64,000 bases of DNA from Shewanella khirikhana (GTDB lineage Bacteria > Pseudomonadota > Gammaproteobacteria > Enterobacterales > Shewanellaceae): NCBI RefSeq assembly GCF_003957745.1, contig NZ_CP020373.1, positions 434,001-498,000 on the forward strand, in the 5' to 3' direction. The notes beneath the pieces were generated by a model. That model made no database searches. It saw only the letters and a list, made by a program, of their open reading frames with translations, and was not told where the DNA came from. The position numbers were made by a program, and so were the translations under genes. Below are positions 29,719 to 39,647 of the stretch, in pieces; position 1 is the stretch's first letter; the number at the start of each line of letters is the position of its first letter.

Positions 29719-31953
29719 GTGCTCAACACGCTCAGGGATATTACGCAGTCAGTCGCTTCGGCTCATACGCTGGAGCTGGCGCTCGAATCCTTGGTGGCTC
29801 AAACCAAGGCCGCCATGGAGACCGAGTGCTGCTCTGTTTATATCCTCGAGCAGCAACAACTGGTGTTGTCCGCCACCGATGGCCTTGAGAAAACCGCCGT
29901 TGGTCGGGTGCGTATGCCGGTCAGCGAAGGTTTGGTGGGACTGGTCGCCGAGCGCGAAGAAGCCATTAACCTGGCAGATGCTCATCTGCACCCCAGATTC
30001 AAACTCTTCCCCGAAGCCAATGAAGACGAATACCGCGCCTTCCTTGCGGCTCCAATTATCTACCAAAAACAATTGCTTGGCGTAATTGTGGTGCAGCAGG
30101 CCAAGGCCCGTCAGTTTACTGAAGGTGAAGAAGCCTTCCTGATGACCCTGGCGGCGCAGCTTGCGATGGCCATTCGCGGCCTGAAACGGCGCGCCGAAGT
30201 GCACTCGCTGGATGAGCAGGTGCTGTTTACCGGTACCAGTGCCTCCCCCGGGGTGGCGATTGCCCATGCGCTGGTGCTGGGCGGTGAGATTTCGCTGCAG
30301 CAGCCGGACATCAAAGTAAATGATGTCGCAATCGAAGCCGAGCGCCTTAAGCATGCCATCGGTCGCAGCCGCGATGCACTCACCGCGCTTGCCCAGCGCT
30401 TCGATGGCGATCAGGACGACGAGCTGAGCTCTATTTTTACCTCGCTGCAATCGCTGCTCGAAGACATGAGCCTTGGCGGCGAATATCAGCGCGAGCTTGC
30501 CAGTGGCTGGAGCGCCGAATCGGCGGTCAGTCGGGTGTCGCTGCGTTACATCGCCCAGTTTGAGGCGATGGAAGATGGCTATCTTCGTGAGCGGGCAAGT
30601 GATATCCGAGACCTTGGACAAAGGGTTCTGCGGCAACTGATTGAACCTGGCCGGATGGCGCTTGACCCGGACAAACCGGTGATCCTGGTGACCCGTGAAG
30701 CCGATACCAGCATGCTGGCCGAGTTTCCGCGCCAAAAGCTGGCGGGCATAGTGACCGAGCTTGGCGGGGTGAACTCCCACGCCGCAATTCTGGCCCGTGC
30801 CCTTGGAGTGCCCGCCATTATTGGCGTTGAGCAGGTGCTGCAGGCCAATCTTGATAAAAAACAGCTGGTGCTGAACGCCAGCCGCGGGCTGCTGATGGTA
30901 TCGCCATCGCCGTCGGTGGTGGATGAATACCGCAATCTTATCAGCGCTCAAAAGGCGCTGGCACGTCAGTATGCTGAGGAGCTTAACGAGCCTGCGGTCA
31001 CCAAAGATGGCCACCGCATTCATTTGTACCTCAATGCCGGGCTGATGAGCGGTGTTGCCAGCGAAATTGCCGATGGCGCCGATGGTATTGGCCTGTATCG
31101 CACCGAAATCCCCTTTATGTTGCAGCAGCGCTTCCCCTCCGAGTCCGAGCAGGTCAAGGTGTACCAGACGGTGTTGCAATCGGCTGCCGGGCGCCCTGTG
31201 GTCATGCGCACCCTGGATGTGGGGGGGGATAAGCCGCTGCCGTACTTCCCGATTTCTGAAGAAAATCCTTTCCTTGGCTGGCGTGGTATCCGCTTGTCGC
31301 TGGATCATCCTGAGCTGTTTTTGGTGCAGCTGCGGGCCATGATGCAAGCCGGCGGTGATGGCGATAACCTGAAAATTCTGCTGCCGATGGTGAGCAGTAT
31401 CGATGAAATTGATGAGGCGCTGTTGTACCTCGAGCAGGCATTCAGTGAGCTTCAGGCCGATGTGAATCCGGCGCTGAAACGGCCGCCGATTGGTGTAATG
31501 CTTGAGGTGCCGGCATTGCTGTTCCAGCTTGCTGAAGTGGCAAAGCGGGTCGACTTTGTCTCTGTGGGCAGTAACGATTTGACTCAGTATTTGCTGGCGG
31601 TGGACCGTAACAATCCCAGGGTCAGCAGCCTGTTCGACTCCTTCCATCCCGGCATTTTGCGGGCGCTTAGACGGGCACTGGTTGACTGTCGTCAGCTCAA
31701 TCTGGAAGTCAGCGTCTGTGGTGAGCTCGCCGGTGAGCCCATGGGCGCGCTGCTGCTGGTGGCCATGGGGTACGATCAGCTGTCGATGAACCAGGGCAGT
31801 CTGGCACGGATTAACTACCTGCTGCGGCGGGTGGAGCGTGCTGAGCTTGAAGCCTTGCTCGAGTTGGTGCTGCAGATGTCCAATGGTCAGGATGTGCGTG
31901 AATTGGTGCGGGAATATCTGGATACCCGCGAGCTGGTGTCCATTCTGGGCTAA
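29719..31953 (+). CDS. ptsP: phosphoenolpyruvate-protein phosphotransferase PtsP (enzyme I-Ntr)
   Basis: A 744-residue enzyme I of the nitrogen PTS, passing phosphate from PEP to NPr. A GAF domain (about 15-160, sensing glutamine in E. coli) comes first, then the enzyme I parts: GTSASPGVAIAHAL, the phospho-histidine in GGVNSHAAILARALG, and the PEP-binding C-terminal barrel (GLYRTEIPFM, SVGSNDLTQYLL). The GTG start at 29719 gives VLNTLRDITQSVASA, as in E. coli, behind AAGGGGGA. Co-transcribed with rppH. Confidence 0.95.
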   Translation: MLNTLRDITQSVASAHTLELALESLVAQTKAAMETECCSVYILEQQQLVLSATDGLEKTAVGRVRMPVSEGLVGLVAEREEAINLADAHLHPRFKLFPEANEDEYRAFLAAPIIYQKQLLGVIVVQQAKARQFTEGEEAFLMTLAAQLAMAIRGLKRRAEVHSLDEQVLFTGTSASPGVAIAHALVLGGEISLQQPDIKVNDVAIEAERLKHAIGRSRDALTALAQRFDGDQDDELSSIFTSLQSLLEDMSLGGEYQRELASGWSAESAVSRVSLRYIAQFEAMEDGYLRERASDIRDLGQRVLRQLIEPGRMALDPDKPVILVTREADTSMLAEFPRQKLAGIVTELGGVNSHAAILARALGVPAIIGVEQVLQANLDKKQLVLNASRGLLMVSPSPSVVDEYRNLISAQKALARQYAEELNEPAVTKDGHRIHLYLNAGLMSGVASEIADGADGIGLYRTEIPFMLQQRFPSESEQVKVYQTVLQSAAGRPVVMRTLDVGGDKPLPYFPISEENPFLGWRGIRLSLDHPELFLVQLRAMMQAGGDGDNLKILLPMVSSIDEIDEALLYLEQAFSELQADVNPALKRPPIGVMLEVPALLFQLAEVAKRVDFVSVGSNDLTQYLLAVDRNNPRVSSLFDSFHPGILRALRRALVDCRQLNLEVSVCGELAGEPMGALLLVAMGYDQLSMNQGSLARINYLLRRVERAELEALLELVLQMSNGQDVRELVREYLDTRELVSILG

Positions 31954-32125
31954 GACTATTCAGGTTAAGGCTCTTTATATTAAGACTGATTGGAATAGGA
32001 CTGCCTGGTTCACGACCGAGTCGTTCAGGACCGCTTGAGTTTGCCACCGCGCCCAGCTTTTGGGTCGCGTCACAGGCCGTAATGCTTTAAGCTATCTGGC
32101 CATTGAAGAATCACAAGGTTTTGCC

Positions 32126-32926
32126 GTGGAACAAGTCATCTGGGTGATAGGCTGGTGTGTGCTCCTGGGAGCCTTTGTTGGCTTTATGGCAGGGCTGCTG
32201 GGGATTGGCGGCGGCCTGATGATAGTGCCTGCGCTGCTCTACTTACTGCCAAGCGTGGGCTTTGGCGCCGACTATTTGCCTCACGTTGCCATCGCCACGT
32301 CACTGTCGGCGATTATTCTTACTTCGCTTTCCTCCGCCAAGGCCCACCATGGCCGTGGCAATATCGACTTTTCACTGCTTAAAGTGCTGGCTCCGGCGGT
32401 ACTGCTAGGTGCACTTGCCTCAGGGTTTGTGTCTGAACGTATTCCGGCGGAGCAGCTGCGCCAGGCCTTCGCAATTTTTGTCATCCTGATGGCGCTGCAA
32501 ATGACCTATCCGTTCAAGACGGAGTCAAACCGCAGTTTGCCATCTGCGGCCGCCTTGTTTGTAATAGTGTTTTTCATCGCGCTGATTGCCGGATTGATGG
32601 GCATTGGTGGCGGCGTCCTGTTGGTGCCACTACTGACTTTTTTTGGTGTTGCCATGCGCACCGCCGTCGGCGTGTCGGCCGGAACCGGCCTGCTGATTGC
32701 ACTCTCCGGAAGCACAGGTTACGTGATTGCCGGCTGGAATGCCCAAGGCATGCCCGATTACACCTTGGGTTACGTTTATCTGCCCGCGCTGGTTGGGATT
32801 GTGTGTACCTCGGTGCTGACCGCCCCCGTTGGCGCCAAAGCCGCCAGCAGCTGGCCAACCGCTATCCTGAAGAAAATTTTTGCGCTGCTTCTGACCATAA
32901 TTGGACTGCGCCTGGTGGTGGGCTGA
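32126..32926 (+). CDS. TauE/SafE-type membrane transporter
   Basis: A 266-residue inner-membrane protein with two repeats, each opening with the family motif: GLLGIGGGLMIVPALL and GLMGIGGGVLLVPLLT. About eight membrane segments. Members are proposed exporters of sulfite or organosulfonates, but the substrate here is unknown. The GTG at 32126 is chosen so the protein begins just before the first membrane segment; an ATG at 32060 would add 22 residues. lgt begins 27 bases downstream. Confidence 0.88.
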   Translation: MEQVIWVIGWCVLLGAFVGFMAGLLGIGGGLMIVPALLYLLPSVGFGADYLPHVAIATSLSAIILTSLSSAKAHHGRGNIDFSLLKVLAPAVLLGALASGFVSERIPAEQLRQAFAIFVILMALQMTYPFKTESNRSLPSAAALFVIVFFIALIAGLMGIGGGVLLVPLLTFFGVAMRTAVGVSAGTGLLIALSGSTGYVIAGWNAQGMPDYTLGYVYLPALVGIVCTSVLTAPVGAKAASSWPTAILKKIFALLLTIIGLRLVVG

Positions 32927-32953
32927 CGCCACACCCAAAAAACCGAGTATGTT

Positions 32954-33760
32954 ATGCCGCTGACGTTTCCTGATATCGACCCTGTGATTGCCCGTTTCGG
33001 GCCGTTTGAGCTTTTTGGTCAAACCTTCGAGCCTGCACTGCGCTGGTACGGCATGATGTACCTGGTGGGCTTTTTGGCAGCGCTGTGGCTTTTGAACCGC
33101 AAGGCCGATCAGTCCGGCGGTGTCTGGAGTCGGGAGCAGGTGTCCGATCTGCTGTTTTACGGCTTCCTTGGGGTAGTGCTCGGTGGCCGGATTGGCTATG
33201 TGGTGTTTTACCATTTCGACCTGTTTATGGCCGACCCCCTGTATCTGTTTAAGATTTCCGAAGGCGGCATGTCGTTCCATGGTGGCCTGATTGGGGTGAT
33301 TAGCGCCATGGTGTACATTGCCTGGCGTCAGCGTCGGCCCTTCTTTGCCGTGGCCGATATGGTAGCGCCTGTGGTGCCCATAGGCCTGGGGGCAGGGCGC
33401 ATCGGCAACTTTATCAATGGTGAGCTGTGGGGACGGGTGTCGGATGTGCCCTGGGCCATGGTATTTCCAACGGGCGGCCCCGAGCCGCGCCATCCCTCGC
33501 AGCTGTATCAATTTGCACTGGAGGGAGTTGCCCTGTACCTGCTGCTGTGGTGGTATGCCAAACGCACCACCAAGGTGGGGGCGGTTTCCGGGATGTTTTT
33601 GCTCGGTTATGGGCTGTTTCGAATTTTGGTGGAAACCGTGCGTCAGCCCGACGCTCACCTCGGCCTATACCTCGGTTTTTTAACCATGGGACAAATTCTT
33701 TCATTGCCGATGATCCTCTTCGGCCTGTATTTGATTTTGCGTAAACAGGAAGCGCGCTGA
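32954..33760 (+). CDS. lgt: prolipoprotein diacylglyceryl transferase
   Basis: A 268-residue inner-membrane enzyme moving a diacylglyceryl group from phosphatidylglycerol onto the lipobox cysteine. It has the conserved [17 protein letters not shown] with His109 and the signature [14 protein letters not shown] near residue 145. Seven membrane segments fit. Its stop overlaps the thyA start (TGATG), the same lgt-thyA pairing as in E. coli. Confidence 0.96.
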   Translation: MPLTFPDIDPVIARFGPFELFGQTFEPALRWYGMMYLVGFLAALWLLNRKADQSGGVWSREQVSDLLFYGFLGVVLGGRIGYVVFYHFDLFMADPLYLFKISEGGMSFHGGLIGVISAMVYIAWRQRRPFFAVADMVAPVVPIGLGAGRIGNFINGELWGRVSDVPWAMVFPTGGPEPRHPSQLYQFALEGVALYLLLWWYAKRTTKVGAVSGMFLLGYGLFRILVETVRQPDAHLGLYLGFLTMGQILSLPMILFGLYLILRKQEAR

Positions 33761-34554
33761 TGAAGCAATATCTCGATTTAATGCAGCACATTCTCGATAA
33801 AGGCACCGATAAGAGTGACAGAACCGGTACCGGCACCCGCTCGGTTTTCGGTTATCAGATGCGCTTTGATCTTAACGAAGGTTTCCCGCTGGTCACCACC
33901 AAGAAATGCCATCTTCGCTCGATTATTCATGAATTGCTGTGGTTTTTGCAGGGCGACACCAATGTTGCTTATCTGCATGAAAACAAAGTGAGTATTTGGG
34001 ACGAATGGGCCGATGAGAACGGTAATCTTGGTCCGGTATACGGCGCTCAGTGGCGCAGCTGGCCAACTCCTGATGGCCGCCATATCGACCAGATAACCCA
34101 GGTGATTGAACAGATTAAATCCAACCCTGACTCACGTCGTTTGATTGTGTCGGCATGGAACGTGGGTGAGCTCGACAAAATGGCACTGGCCCCTTGCCAC
34201 GCGTTTTTCCAGTTTTATGTGGCCGATGGCAAGCTGAGCTGTCAGCTGTATCAGCGCTCCTGCGACGTGTTCCTGGGCTTGCCATTTAACATTGCCAGCT
34301 ATGCCTTGCTGACCATGATGGTGGCGCAGCAGTGCGATCTCGAACTGGGGGATTTTGTCTGGACCGGTGGCGATACTCACCTGTACAGCAATCACATGGA
34401 ACAAACCCAGCTGCAGCTGTCCCGTGAGCCACGTCCGCTGCCCACCATGACCATAGCGCGCCGCCCCGAGTCGATTTTTGACTACCGCTTCGAGGACTTC
34501 GAGCTCAGCGGTTATGACCCTCATCCCCACATCAAGGCCCCTGTTGCCATCTAG
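33760..34554 (+). CDS. thyA: thymidylate synthase
   Basis: Enzyme of 264 residues, exactly the E. coli length, methylating dUMP to dTMP with methylene-tetrahydrofolate. The nucleophile Cys146 lies in [12 protein letters not shown], and the dUMP-binding [17 protein letters not shown] follows. Translationally coupled to lgt by a one-base overlap. An inverted repeat follows the gene. Confidence 0.97.
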   Translation: MKQYLDLMQHILDKGTDKSDRTGTGTRSVFGYQMRFDLNEGFPLVTTKKCHLRSIIHELLWFLQGDTNVAYLHENKVSIWDEWADENGNLGPVYGAQWRSWPTPDGRHIDQITQVIEQIKSNPDSRRLIVSAWNVGELDKMALAPCHAFFQFYVADGKLSCQLYQRSCDVFLGLPFNIASYALLTMMVAQQCDLELGDFVWTGGDTHLYSNHMEQTQLQLSREPRPLPTMTIARRPESIFDYRFEDFELSGYDPHPHIKAPVAI

Positions 34555-34570
34555 TTGATGAAACTTTCGT

Positions 34571-34599
34571 CTGATACCTCGGAAATATCGAGGTATCAG
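34571..34599. repeat. long inverted repeat between thyA and nhaA
   Basis: Perfect 11-base arms CTGATACCTCG and CGAGGTATCAG with GAAATAT between, 17 bases after thyA and 76 before nhaA. No T-run follows, so it is either a non-canonical terminator or a regulatory site for nhaA. The right arm also occurs once at 3272-3282. Confidence 0.65.
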
Positions 34600-34674
34600 G
34601 CAGAAACTTACGATTATGTTTGTTAATCTGATTTCGCTACACTCAGGACATTAGGTTTCTTTGGGAGTAACGAA

Positions 34675-35850
34675 ATGGATAAGGCTATTCGTAATTTTTT
34701 GAGCCAGGAGTCTGCCGGTGGCATCTTGCTGCTGGTGGCCGTTGCACTGGCCATGTTGCTCGCCAACTCGCCGCTTTCCGGTCTGTATCAGGGGTTTCTT
34801 AACACCGAGATGCAGGTGCGTTTTGGCGCGTTGGACATCAATAAGCCATTGCTGTTGTGGATTAACGACGGCCTGATGGCACTGTTCTTTTTGCTCATTG
34901 GTCTGGAAGTTAAACGTGAGCTGCTGGAAGGCGCGCTGTCGAGCCCGTCAAAGGCATCGCTACCTACCTTTGCCGCCATCGGCGGTATGTTGGTTCCGGC
35001 GGCCATTTACCTGTTCTTCAACTATGCCGATCCTGCGACCAAGGTAGGCTGGGCCATTCCGGCCGCCACCGATATTGCCTTTGCGCTGGGGATCATGGCG
35101 CTGCTGGGTAATCGCGTGCCCGTGGCGCTCAAGGTGTTCCTGCTGGCGCTGGCCATTATCGACGACCTTGGCGTGATTGTGATTATCGCGCTGTTCTACA
35201 GCACGGATCTGTCGATGCTGAGCCTTATCATTGCCGCCGTGGCAGTGACCGGCCTGGTCGCGCTGAACCGTAAGGGTGTTACTGCCCTCGCGCCATATGG
35301 CGTGCTCGGTATCATCCTGTGGATCGCGGTGCTGAAATCCGGCGTGCACGCTACTCTGGCCGGCGTGGTGATTGCCTTCTGTATTCCGCTGCGTGCCAAA
35401 GACGGCAGCTCGCCCTCAGAGCATCTGGAGCACAGCCTGCACCCCTGGAGTAATTTCCTTATTCTGCCAGTGTTTGCCTTTGCCAACGCCGGTGTGCCGC
35501 TTGGCAACATGGGGCTGGACAGCCTGACATCGCCCGTGCCTGTCGGTATTGCGCTGGGTCTGCTGCTGGGCAAGCCAATTGGTGTGATGGTGTTCAGTTA
35601 TATCGCCGTCAAACTGCGTTTGGCTGAGCTGCCTCAGGGCATTGGCTGGCGCCAGATTGCACCTGTGTCCGTGATGTGTGGTATCGGCTTTACCATGTCG
35701 ATGTTTATCGCCTCGCTGGCCTTTGAACATGGCGGCGAAGCCTATGGCGACCTGGCGCGTCTTGGCATTCTGCTCGGTTCGCTGTTTGCAGCCGTAATCG
35801 GGTACTTCTGGTTGTCCAAAGTACTGCCTCAAGCGGGAGAAAAAGCATGA
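34675..35850 (+). CDS. nhaA: Na+/H+ antiporter NhaA
   Basis: A 391-residue inner-membrane antiporter that expels sodium or lithium in exchange for two protons. The ion-binding Asp163 and Asp164 are in [10 protein letters not shown], and Asp133 is in [11 protein letters not shown], the same positions as in E. coli. The length matches (388). A small exported gene overlaps its end by four bases and nhaR follows, so sodium control through NhaR is likely. Confidence 0.96.
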   Translation: MDKAIRNFLSQESAGGILLLVAVALAMLLANSPLSGLYQGFLNTEMQVRFGALDINKPLLLWINDGLMALFFLLIGLEVKRELLEGALSSPSKASLPTFAAIGGMLVPAAIYLFFNYADPATKVGWAIPAATDIAFALGIMALLGNRVPVALKVFLLALAIIDDLGVIVIIALFYSTDLSMLSLIIAAVAVTGLVALNRKGVTALAPYGVLGIILWIAVLKSGVHATLAGVVIAFCIPLRAKDGSSPSEHLEHSLHPWSNFLILPVFAFANAGVPLGNMGLDSLTSPVPVGIALGLLLGKPIGVMVFSYIAVKLRLAELPQGIGWRQIAPVSVMCGIGFTMSMFIASLAFEHGGEAYGDLARLGILLGSLFAAVIGYFWLSKVLPQAGEKA

Positions 35851-36230
35851 AGATCAAATTAGTCTCTGTTATCGCCCTGTCCCTGGTGTCTGGTGTTGCG
35901 GCCGCCTCATCGCTGGATACCTGTGTTAAAGACAGTAAGAGTGAGGCCTGCCAAAGCTATCTGGGTGGTGTGGTGGATGGCGCCTTGATGTACAAAACCA
36001 GTGCCCTTGGTGCCAGACCCGAAACCAATGGCTTTGAGAGCCGGGCGCTCAAGTACCGAGGCGGCAGCCGCTTCCAGGATGCCAATCGCCGTTTCTGCGC
36101 CGACCGCATCCCTGACCGGCAGGTGCTGCTTGAGGGTCTTACTGAAGCGGTGAACTCAGGTGAAGTGCAGGACCAGGCGGGGTTGACCCAGGCCATGTAC
36201 AGCCTGCTCGATTGCCAGCGCCTCAAGTAA
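35847..36230 (+). CDS. small exported Rap1a/Tai-like protein between nhaA and nhaR
   Basis: A 127-residue protein with a clear signal peptide ([20 protein letters not shown]). The mature part has four cysteines, in [27 protein letters not shown] and LLDCQRLK, which could form two disulfides. This spacing resembles the Rap1a/Tai domain, first known as type VI secretion immunity proteins but widespread as periplasmic proteins of unknown role. It overlaps nhaA by 4 bases and sits 16 bases before nhaR, suggesting a salt-related function. Confidence 0.7.
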   Translation: MKIKLVSVIALSLVSGVAAASSLDTCVKDSKSEACQSYLGGVVDGALMYKTSALGARPETNGFESRALKYRGGSRFQDANRRFCADRIPDRQVLLEGLTEAVNSGEVQDQAGLTQAMYSLLDCQRLK

Positions 36231-36246
36231 GGCTGCCGGTTAACTG

Positions 36247-37155
36247 ATGCAGCACCTCAACTATAACCATCTGTATTACTTCTGGATGGTGCAAAGCAAG
36301 GGCTCGGTGGCCAAGGCCGCCGAAGCCCTGTGCCTGACCCCGCAAACGGTAACCGGCCAGATAAGAGCGCTGGAAGATCGTCTGGGGGGCGCGCTTTTCA
36401 AACGGGTTGGTCGCCAGCTGGAGCCCACGGATCTGGGTGAGCTGGTGTACCGCTACGCCGACAAGATGTTCAACCTAAGCTATGAGCTTCTGGATATCCT
36501 CAATTACCGCAAAGATGCCGCTATGCTGTTTGAGGTGGGCATTGCCGATGCGCTGTCCAAGGCGCTCTCCAGCCGGGTACTGTTAAGTGTGCTGCCTACC
36601 GACGGCACCATGCGTCTGGCCTGTTATGAAGCGACCCACGAGAGCCTGATGACGCGCCTGCGGGAGCACAAGTTGGATATGATTTTGTCTGATTGTGCCG
36701 GTGAGTCGCTCAAATACCCGGAAATCCTCTCCAAAAAGCTCGGTGAATGTGGCGTGAGCTTCTTCTCCGCCCGTGAGTACAGCAAGCCCTTTCCCGCCTG
36801 TCTTGAGCAGGACAAGCTTTTGATCCCCGGCAAGCGCACCAGCCTTGGCCAGCAGCTGCATCGCTGGTTTGCCGAAAAAAACCTGACCGTGAGTATTCTC
36901 GGTGAATTCGATGATGCGGCCATGATGAAAGCCTTTGGCTTTTTTGGGCAAGGGATTTTTGTGGCGCCGTCCATCTACCGGCAGGACATCCTTGGCCATG
37001 GTATGCAGTTACTGGGGGAAACCCTGGATGTGCGCGAGGAATACCACGTGATGTTTGCCGAACGGATGATCCAGCATCCGGCGGTTAAGCGGTTGCTGGA
37101 AACCGATTTTATCGATCTGTTCGGCGGCCTCGACAGTCAGGTGCAAAAGTTCTGA
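36247..37155 (+). CDS. nhaR: LysR-type transcriptional activator NhaR
   Basis: A 302-residue LysR regulator that activates nhaA in response to sodium. The start MQHLNYNHLYYFWMVQSKGSVAKAAEALCLTPQ... is typical of NhaR (unusual HLYYFW), with the helix-turn-helix at about 18-40. The effector domain has CAGESLKYPEILSKKLGE as in E. coli. Location two genes after nhaA supports the name. Confidence 0.93.
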   Translation: MQHLNYNHLYYFWMVQSKGSVAKAAEALCLTPQTVTGQIRALEDRLGGALFKRVGRQLEPTDLGELVYRYADKMFNLSYELLDILNYRKDAAMLFEVGIADALSKALSSRVLLSVLPTDGTMRLACYEATHESLMTRLREHKLDMILSDCAGESLKYPEILSKKLGECGVSFFSAREYSKPFPACLEQDKLLIPGKRTSLGQQLHRWFAEKNLTVSILGEFDDAAMMKAFGFFGQGIFVAPSIYRQDILGHGMQLLGETLDVREEYHVMFAERMIQHPAVKRLLETDFIDLFGGLDSQVQKF

Positions 37156-37226
37156 GCCGCTGGTCAGGGCCCCGCCAATCCTGCTAGACTTAGCCGCAGT
37201 TTTTCCGAGGTTTAAGGAAGCATCAA

Positions 37227-37478
37227 GTGACTGAAGTTATGAGTATCGCCAGGGTTCGCTGGGCCTGTCGCCGCGGTATGTTGGAGCTGGACGTGTTGTT
37301 TCAGCCCTTTGTTGAAAAGCACTACGAAGCCTTGAGCGACGCCGACAAAGCGACATTCGTGCGTTTGCTTGAGTGTGAAGACCCTGAGCTGTTTGCCTGG
37401 TTTATGGGCCATGAAATTTGCCAGGATCCCGAGCTTGCCGCCATGGTGGTTACGGTTCGTGGACGCGAGGCGCCATAG
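37227..37478 (+). CDS. sdhE: FAD assembly factor SdhE
   Basis: An 83-residue protein that helps attach FAD covalently to SdhA and FrdA. The conserved RGMLELD (RGxxE motif) is near residue 16, and RLLECEDPELFAW is family typical. The GTG at 37227 follows AAGGAAG by eight bases; an internal ATG at 37239 is possible. It overlaps ygfX by 20 bases, the usual pairing. Confidence 0.93.
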   Translation: MTEVMSIARVRWACRRGMLELDVLFQPFVEKHYEALSDADKATFVRLLECEDPELFAWFMGHEICQDPELAAMVVTVRGREAP

Positions 37479-37875
37479 ATTTTCGCTTAAGGCCTCGCGG
37501 GATCAGTACTTCAGCCTGCTGATCCTGTGGGCGCTTTTCCTCACCAGCCTGCTTGCCTGGCCGGCCGATTTATCCTTTCCATTTCGCTTGTTACAGTTTG
37601 GCGCTCTTGGCGTTATCTGTTTCTATTTTTCGTATCAGTTGCTGAGCCTTAAACGCTGGCAGTGGCAATTCAGTGTAGATGCCCTGGGCTGCCTTGAAGA
37701 TGAGCGTGGCAAACACACCTTAAGCCGCCAGTGGGTGACGCCTTTTGTGTGTTTGATTATGCTAAAAAATCAAGACGGCGGGCGCCGTCTTGAATGGGTG
37801 TTTGCCGATATGCTCGCCGATGGCGATTATCGCGACCTGTGCCGCTTACTCATCAGCGCTCCGGGCTTAGAATAG
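37459..37875 (+). CDS. ygfX: YgfX (CptA-like) membrane protein
   Basis: A 138-residue protein with two membrane segments in the first half (about 20-38 and 45-62) and a basic cytoplasmic tail. It overlaps sdhE, as in E. coli, where YgfX (CptA) is reported as a toxin acting on MreB/FtsZ with SdhE (YgfY) as partner. The start is uncertain: GTG at 37459 gives [18 protein letters not shown]. Its 3' end overlaps the end of convergent nadB by 23 bases. Confidence 0.75.
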   Translation: MDARRHRFSLKASRDQYFSLLILWALFLTSLLAWPADLSFPFRLLQFGALGVICFYFSYQLLSLKRWQWQFSVDALGCLEDERGKHTLSRQWVTPFVCLIMLKNQDGGRRLEWVFADMLADGDYRDLCRLLISAPGLE

Positions 37876-39460
37876 TCGGGCCGGAGTGCTCGAGCTTCTC
37901 TGGATGGTCGAGGTTGCAGTGCAGCCCCCGGCTCTCTTTACGGGCCATGGCGCAGCGGATGATAAGCTCCGCCACCTGCACCAGATTACGCAGCTCAAGC
38001 AGGTTATTGCTGACGCGGAAATTGGAGTAGTACTCCTGAATTTCCTGCTGCAACATGGTTACCCGCCTAAGGGCCCGCTCCAGGCGCTTGTCGGTGCGCA
38101 CTATGCCCACGTAGTCCCACATAAACAGGCGTAATTCGTGCCAGTTGTGGGCAATTACCACTTCTTCATCTGAGTTACTCACCCGGCTTTCATCCCAGGC
38201 AGGCAAGGGGCCCGGCATGGGGATTTTGCCCATCAGGCTTTCGATATCCTGAGCGGCAGCGCGGGCAAACACCAGGCATTCCAGCAGTGAGTTACTGGCC
38301 AGACGGTTCGCGCCGTGCAGGCCGGTGTAAGCCACTTCACCAATTGCATACAGACCGTTGAGATCGGTCTGGCCGTGCAGGTCGGTCATCACGCCGCCGC
38401 AGGTGTAGTGAGCGGCCGGTACAATCGGGATCGGCTCTTTGGTGATATCCAGACCCAATTCCAGGCAGCGGCTGTGGATGGTAGGGAAGTGCTTGATGAT
38501 GAAGTCGGCCGGTTTGTGGCTGATGTCGAGATACATGCAGTCGACACCCAGGCGCTTCATTTCATAGTCGATGGCGCGGGCAACTATGTCGCGGGGAGCG
38601 AGTTCGGCGCGCTCGTCAAAGTCAGGCATAAAGCGGCTGCCGTCGGGGCGACGAAGGAAAGCGCCTTCACCGCGCAGGGCTTCGGTCAGCAAAAAGTTAC
38701 GTGCTTCGGCATGGAACAGGCAGGTGGGGTGGAACTGATTGAACTCCATGTTGGCCACCCGGCAACCCGCGCGCCAGGCCATGGCAATGCCATCACCGCT
38801 GGCCACATCCGGGTTGGAGGTGTACTGGTATACCTTGGAGCTGCCGCCGGTGGCGAGCGCGACAAAGCGCGCTTTTACGGTTTCAACCTGCTCCAGACTG
38901 CGGTTCCAGACATAGGCGCCCAGCACCCGGTTGCCGGTACGGCCCAGCTTGCGGGTGGTGATTAGGTCGATGGCGTTGTAACGCTCCAGCACCTGAATAT
39001 TGGGGTGCGACGCCGCCAGTTCCTGCAGTGTGGTTTGTACCGCTTTGCCGGTGGCATCGGCGGCGTGCAGAATCCGTCTGTGGCTGTGGCCGCCTTCACG
39101 GGTAAGGTGATATGGCTGGGCTTCGTTGGTGATGTTCTCTTCTTTATCGAAGGGCACGCCACATTCAATCAGCCACTGCATGGCGGCTTTGGCATTTTCT
39201 GCGGTGTAGGTCACAACCCCTTCATCGCAAATGCCTGCCCCGGCGACCAGAGTGTCGGCCACGTGGGACTCAATTGTGTCATCCTCATCGAATACCGATG
39301 CGATACCGCCCTGGGCATAGTAGGTCGAGCCTTCGCAGAGCGGACCTTTCGAGATCAGAATAACCTTTGCTTTTTCAGCAAGATGGAGAGCCAAGGTCAA
39401 GCCAGCGGCGCCGCTGCCAATAACCAGAATGTCTGACTGGTGTTCAACTGCTTGTTTCAT
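37853..39460 (-). CDS. nadB: L-aspartate oxidase
   Basis: A 535-residue FAD enzyme oxidising aspartate to iminoaspartate, the first step of NAD synthesis. The start holds the FAD-binding [17 protein letters not shown], then [16 protein letters not shown] and the catalytic region HPTCLFH and RPDGSRFM. Length agrees with E. coli (540). It is divergent from rpoE, as in E. coli, and its last codons overlap ygfX on the opposite strand. Confidence 0.96.
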   Translation of the reverse strand: MKQAVEHQSDILVIGSGAAGLTLALHLAEKAKVILISKGPLCEGSTYYAQGGIASVFDEDDTIESHVADTLVAGAGICDEGVVTYTAENAKAAMQWLIECGVPFDKEENITNEAQPYHLTREGGHSHRRILHAADATGKAVQTTLQELAASHPNIQVLERYNAIDLITTRKLGRTGNRVLGAYVWNRSLEQVETVKARFVALATGGSSKVYQYTSNPDVASGDGIAMAWRAGCRVANMEFNQFHPTCLFHAEARNFLLTEALRGEGAFLRRPDGSRFMPDFDERAELAPRDIVARAIDYEMKRLGVDCMYLDISHKPADFIIKHFPTIHSRCLELGLDITKEPIPIVPAAHYTCGGVMTDLHGQTDLNGLYAIGEVAYTGLHGANRLASNSLLECLVFARAAAQDIESLMGKIPMPGPLPAWDESRVSNSDEEVVIAHNWHELRLFMWDYVGIVRTDKRLERALRRVTMLQQEIQEYYSNFRVSNNLLELRNLVQVAELIIRCAMARKESRGLHCNLDHPEKLEHSGPTILSPER

Positions 39461-39556
39461 CGGGTATCATGACGGATTCAAATGTCCCGCTATGATAAAC
39501 AATGTTGGGTATTTAGGGTACTTGCCCCGGTCGGGGATTTTTTAATAAAAATCGCA

Positions 39557-39584
39557 GAACTTTTTCAAGATACGCTGGTCTACA
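39557..39584 (+). promoter_or_regulatory. sigma-E-type promoter of rpoE
   Basis: GAACTT at 39557-39562 and TCTACA at 39579-39584 with 16 bases between match the sigma-E consensus (GAACTT-N16-TCTGA). Transcription would start about 55 bases before rpoE, giving autoactivation. Confidence 0.75.
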
Positions 39585-39647
39585 TAGGTAGTTATGATTC
39601 GAGCGACTGAAAAATCAGTGTTTTAGATTTGGGAGAAGTCGGCTCGG

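Noticed and set aside
29749..31647. A 632-codon open frame on the minus strand opposite ptsP
   Set aside because: It lies wholly inside ptsP, is rich in His and Gln, and has no family pattern; ptsP itself is certain.
31954..32125. GACTG/GTTCACGACCGAG-like repeated words between ptsP and the TauE-type gene, checked as a possible tRNA or small RNA
   Set aside because: No cloverleaf, no T-loop sequence and no terminator; looks like ordinary spacer.
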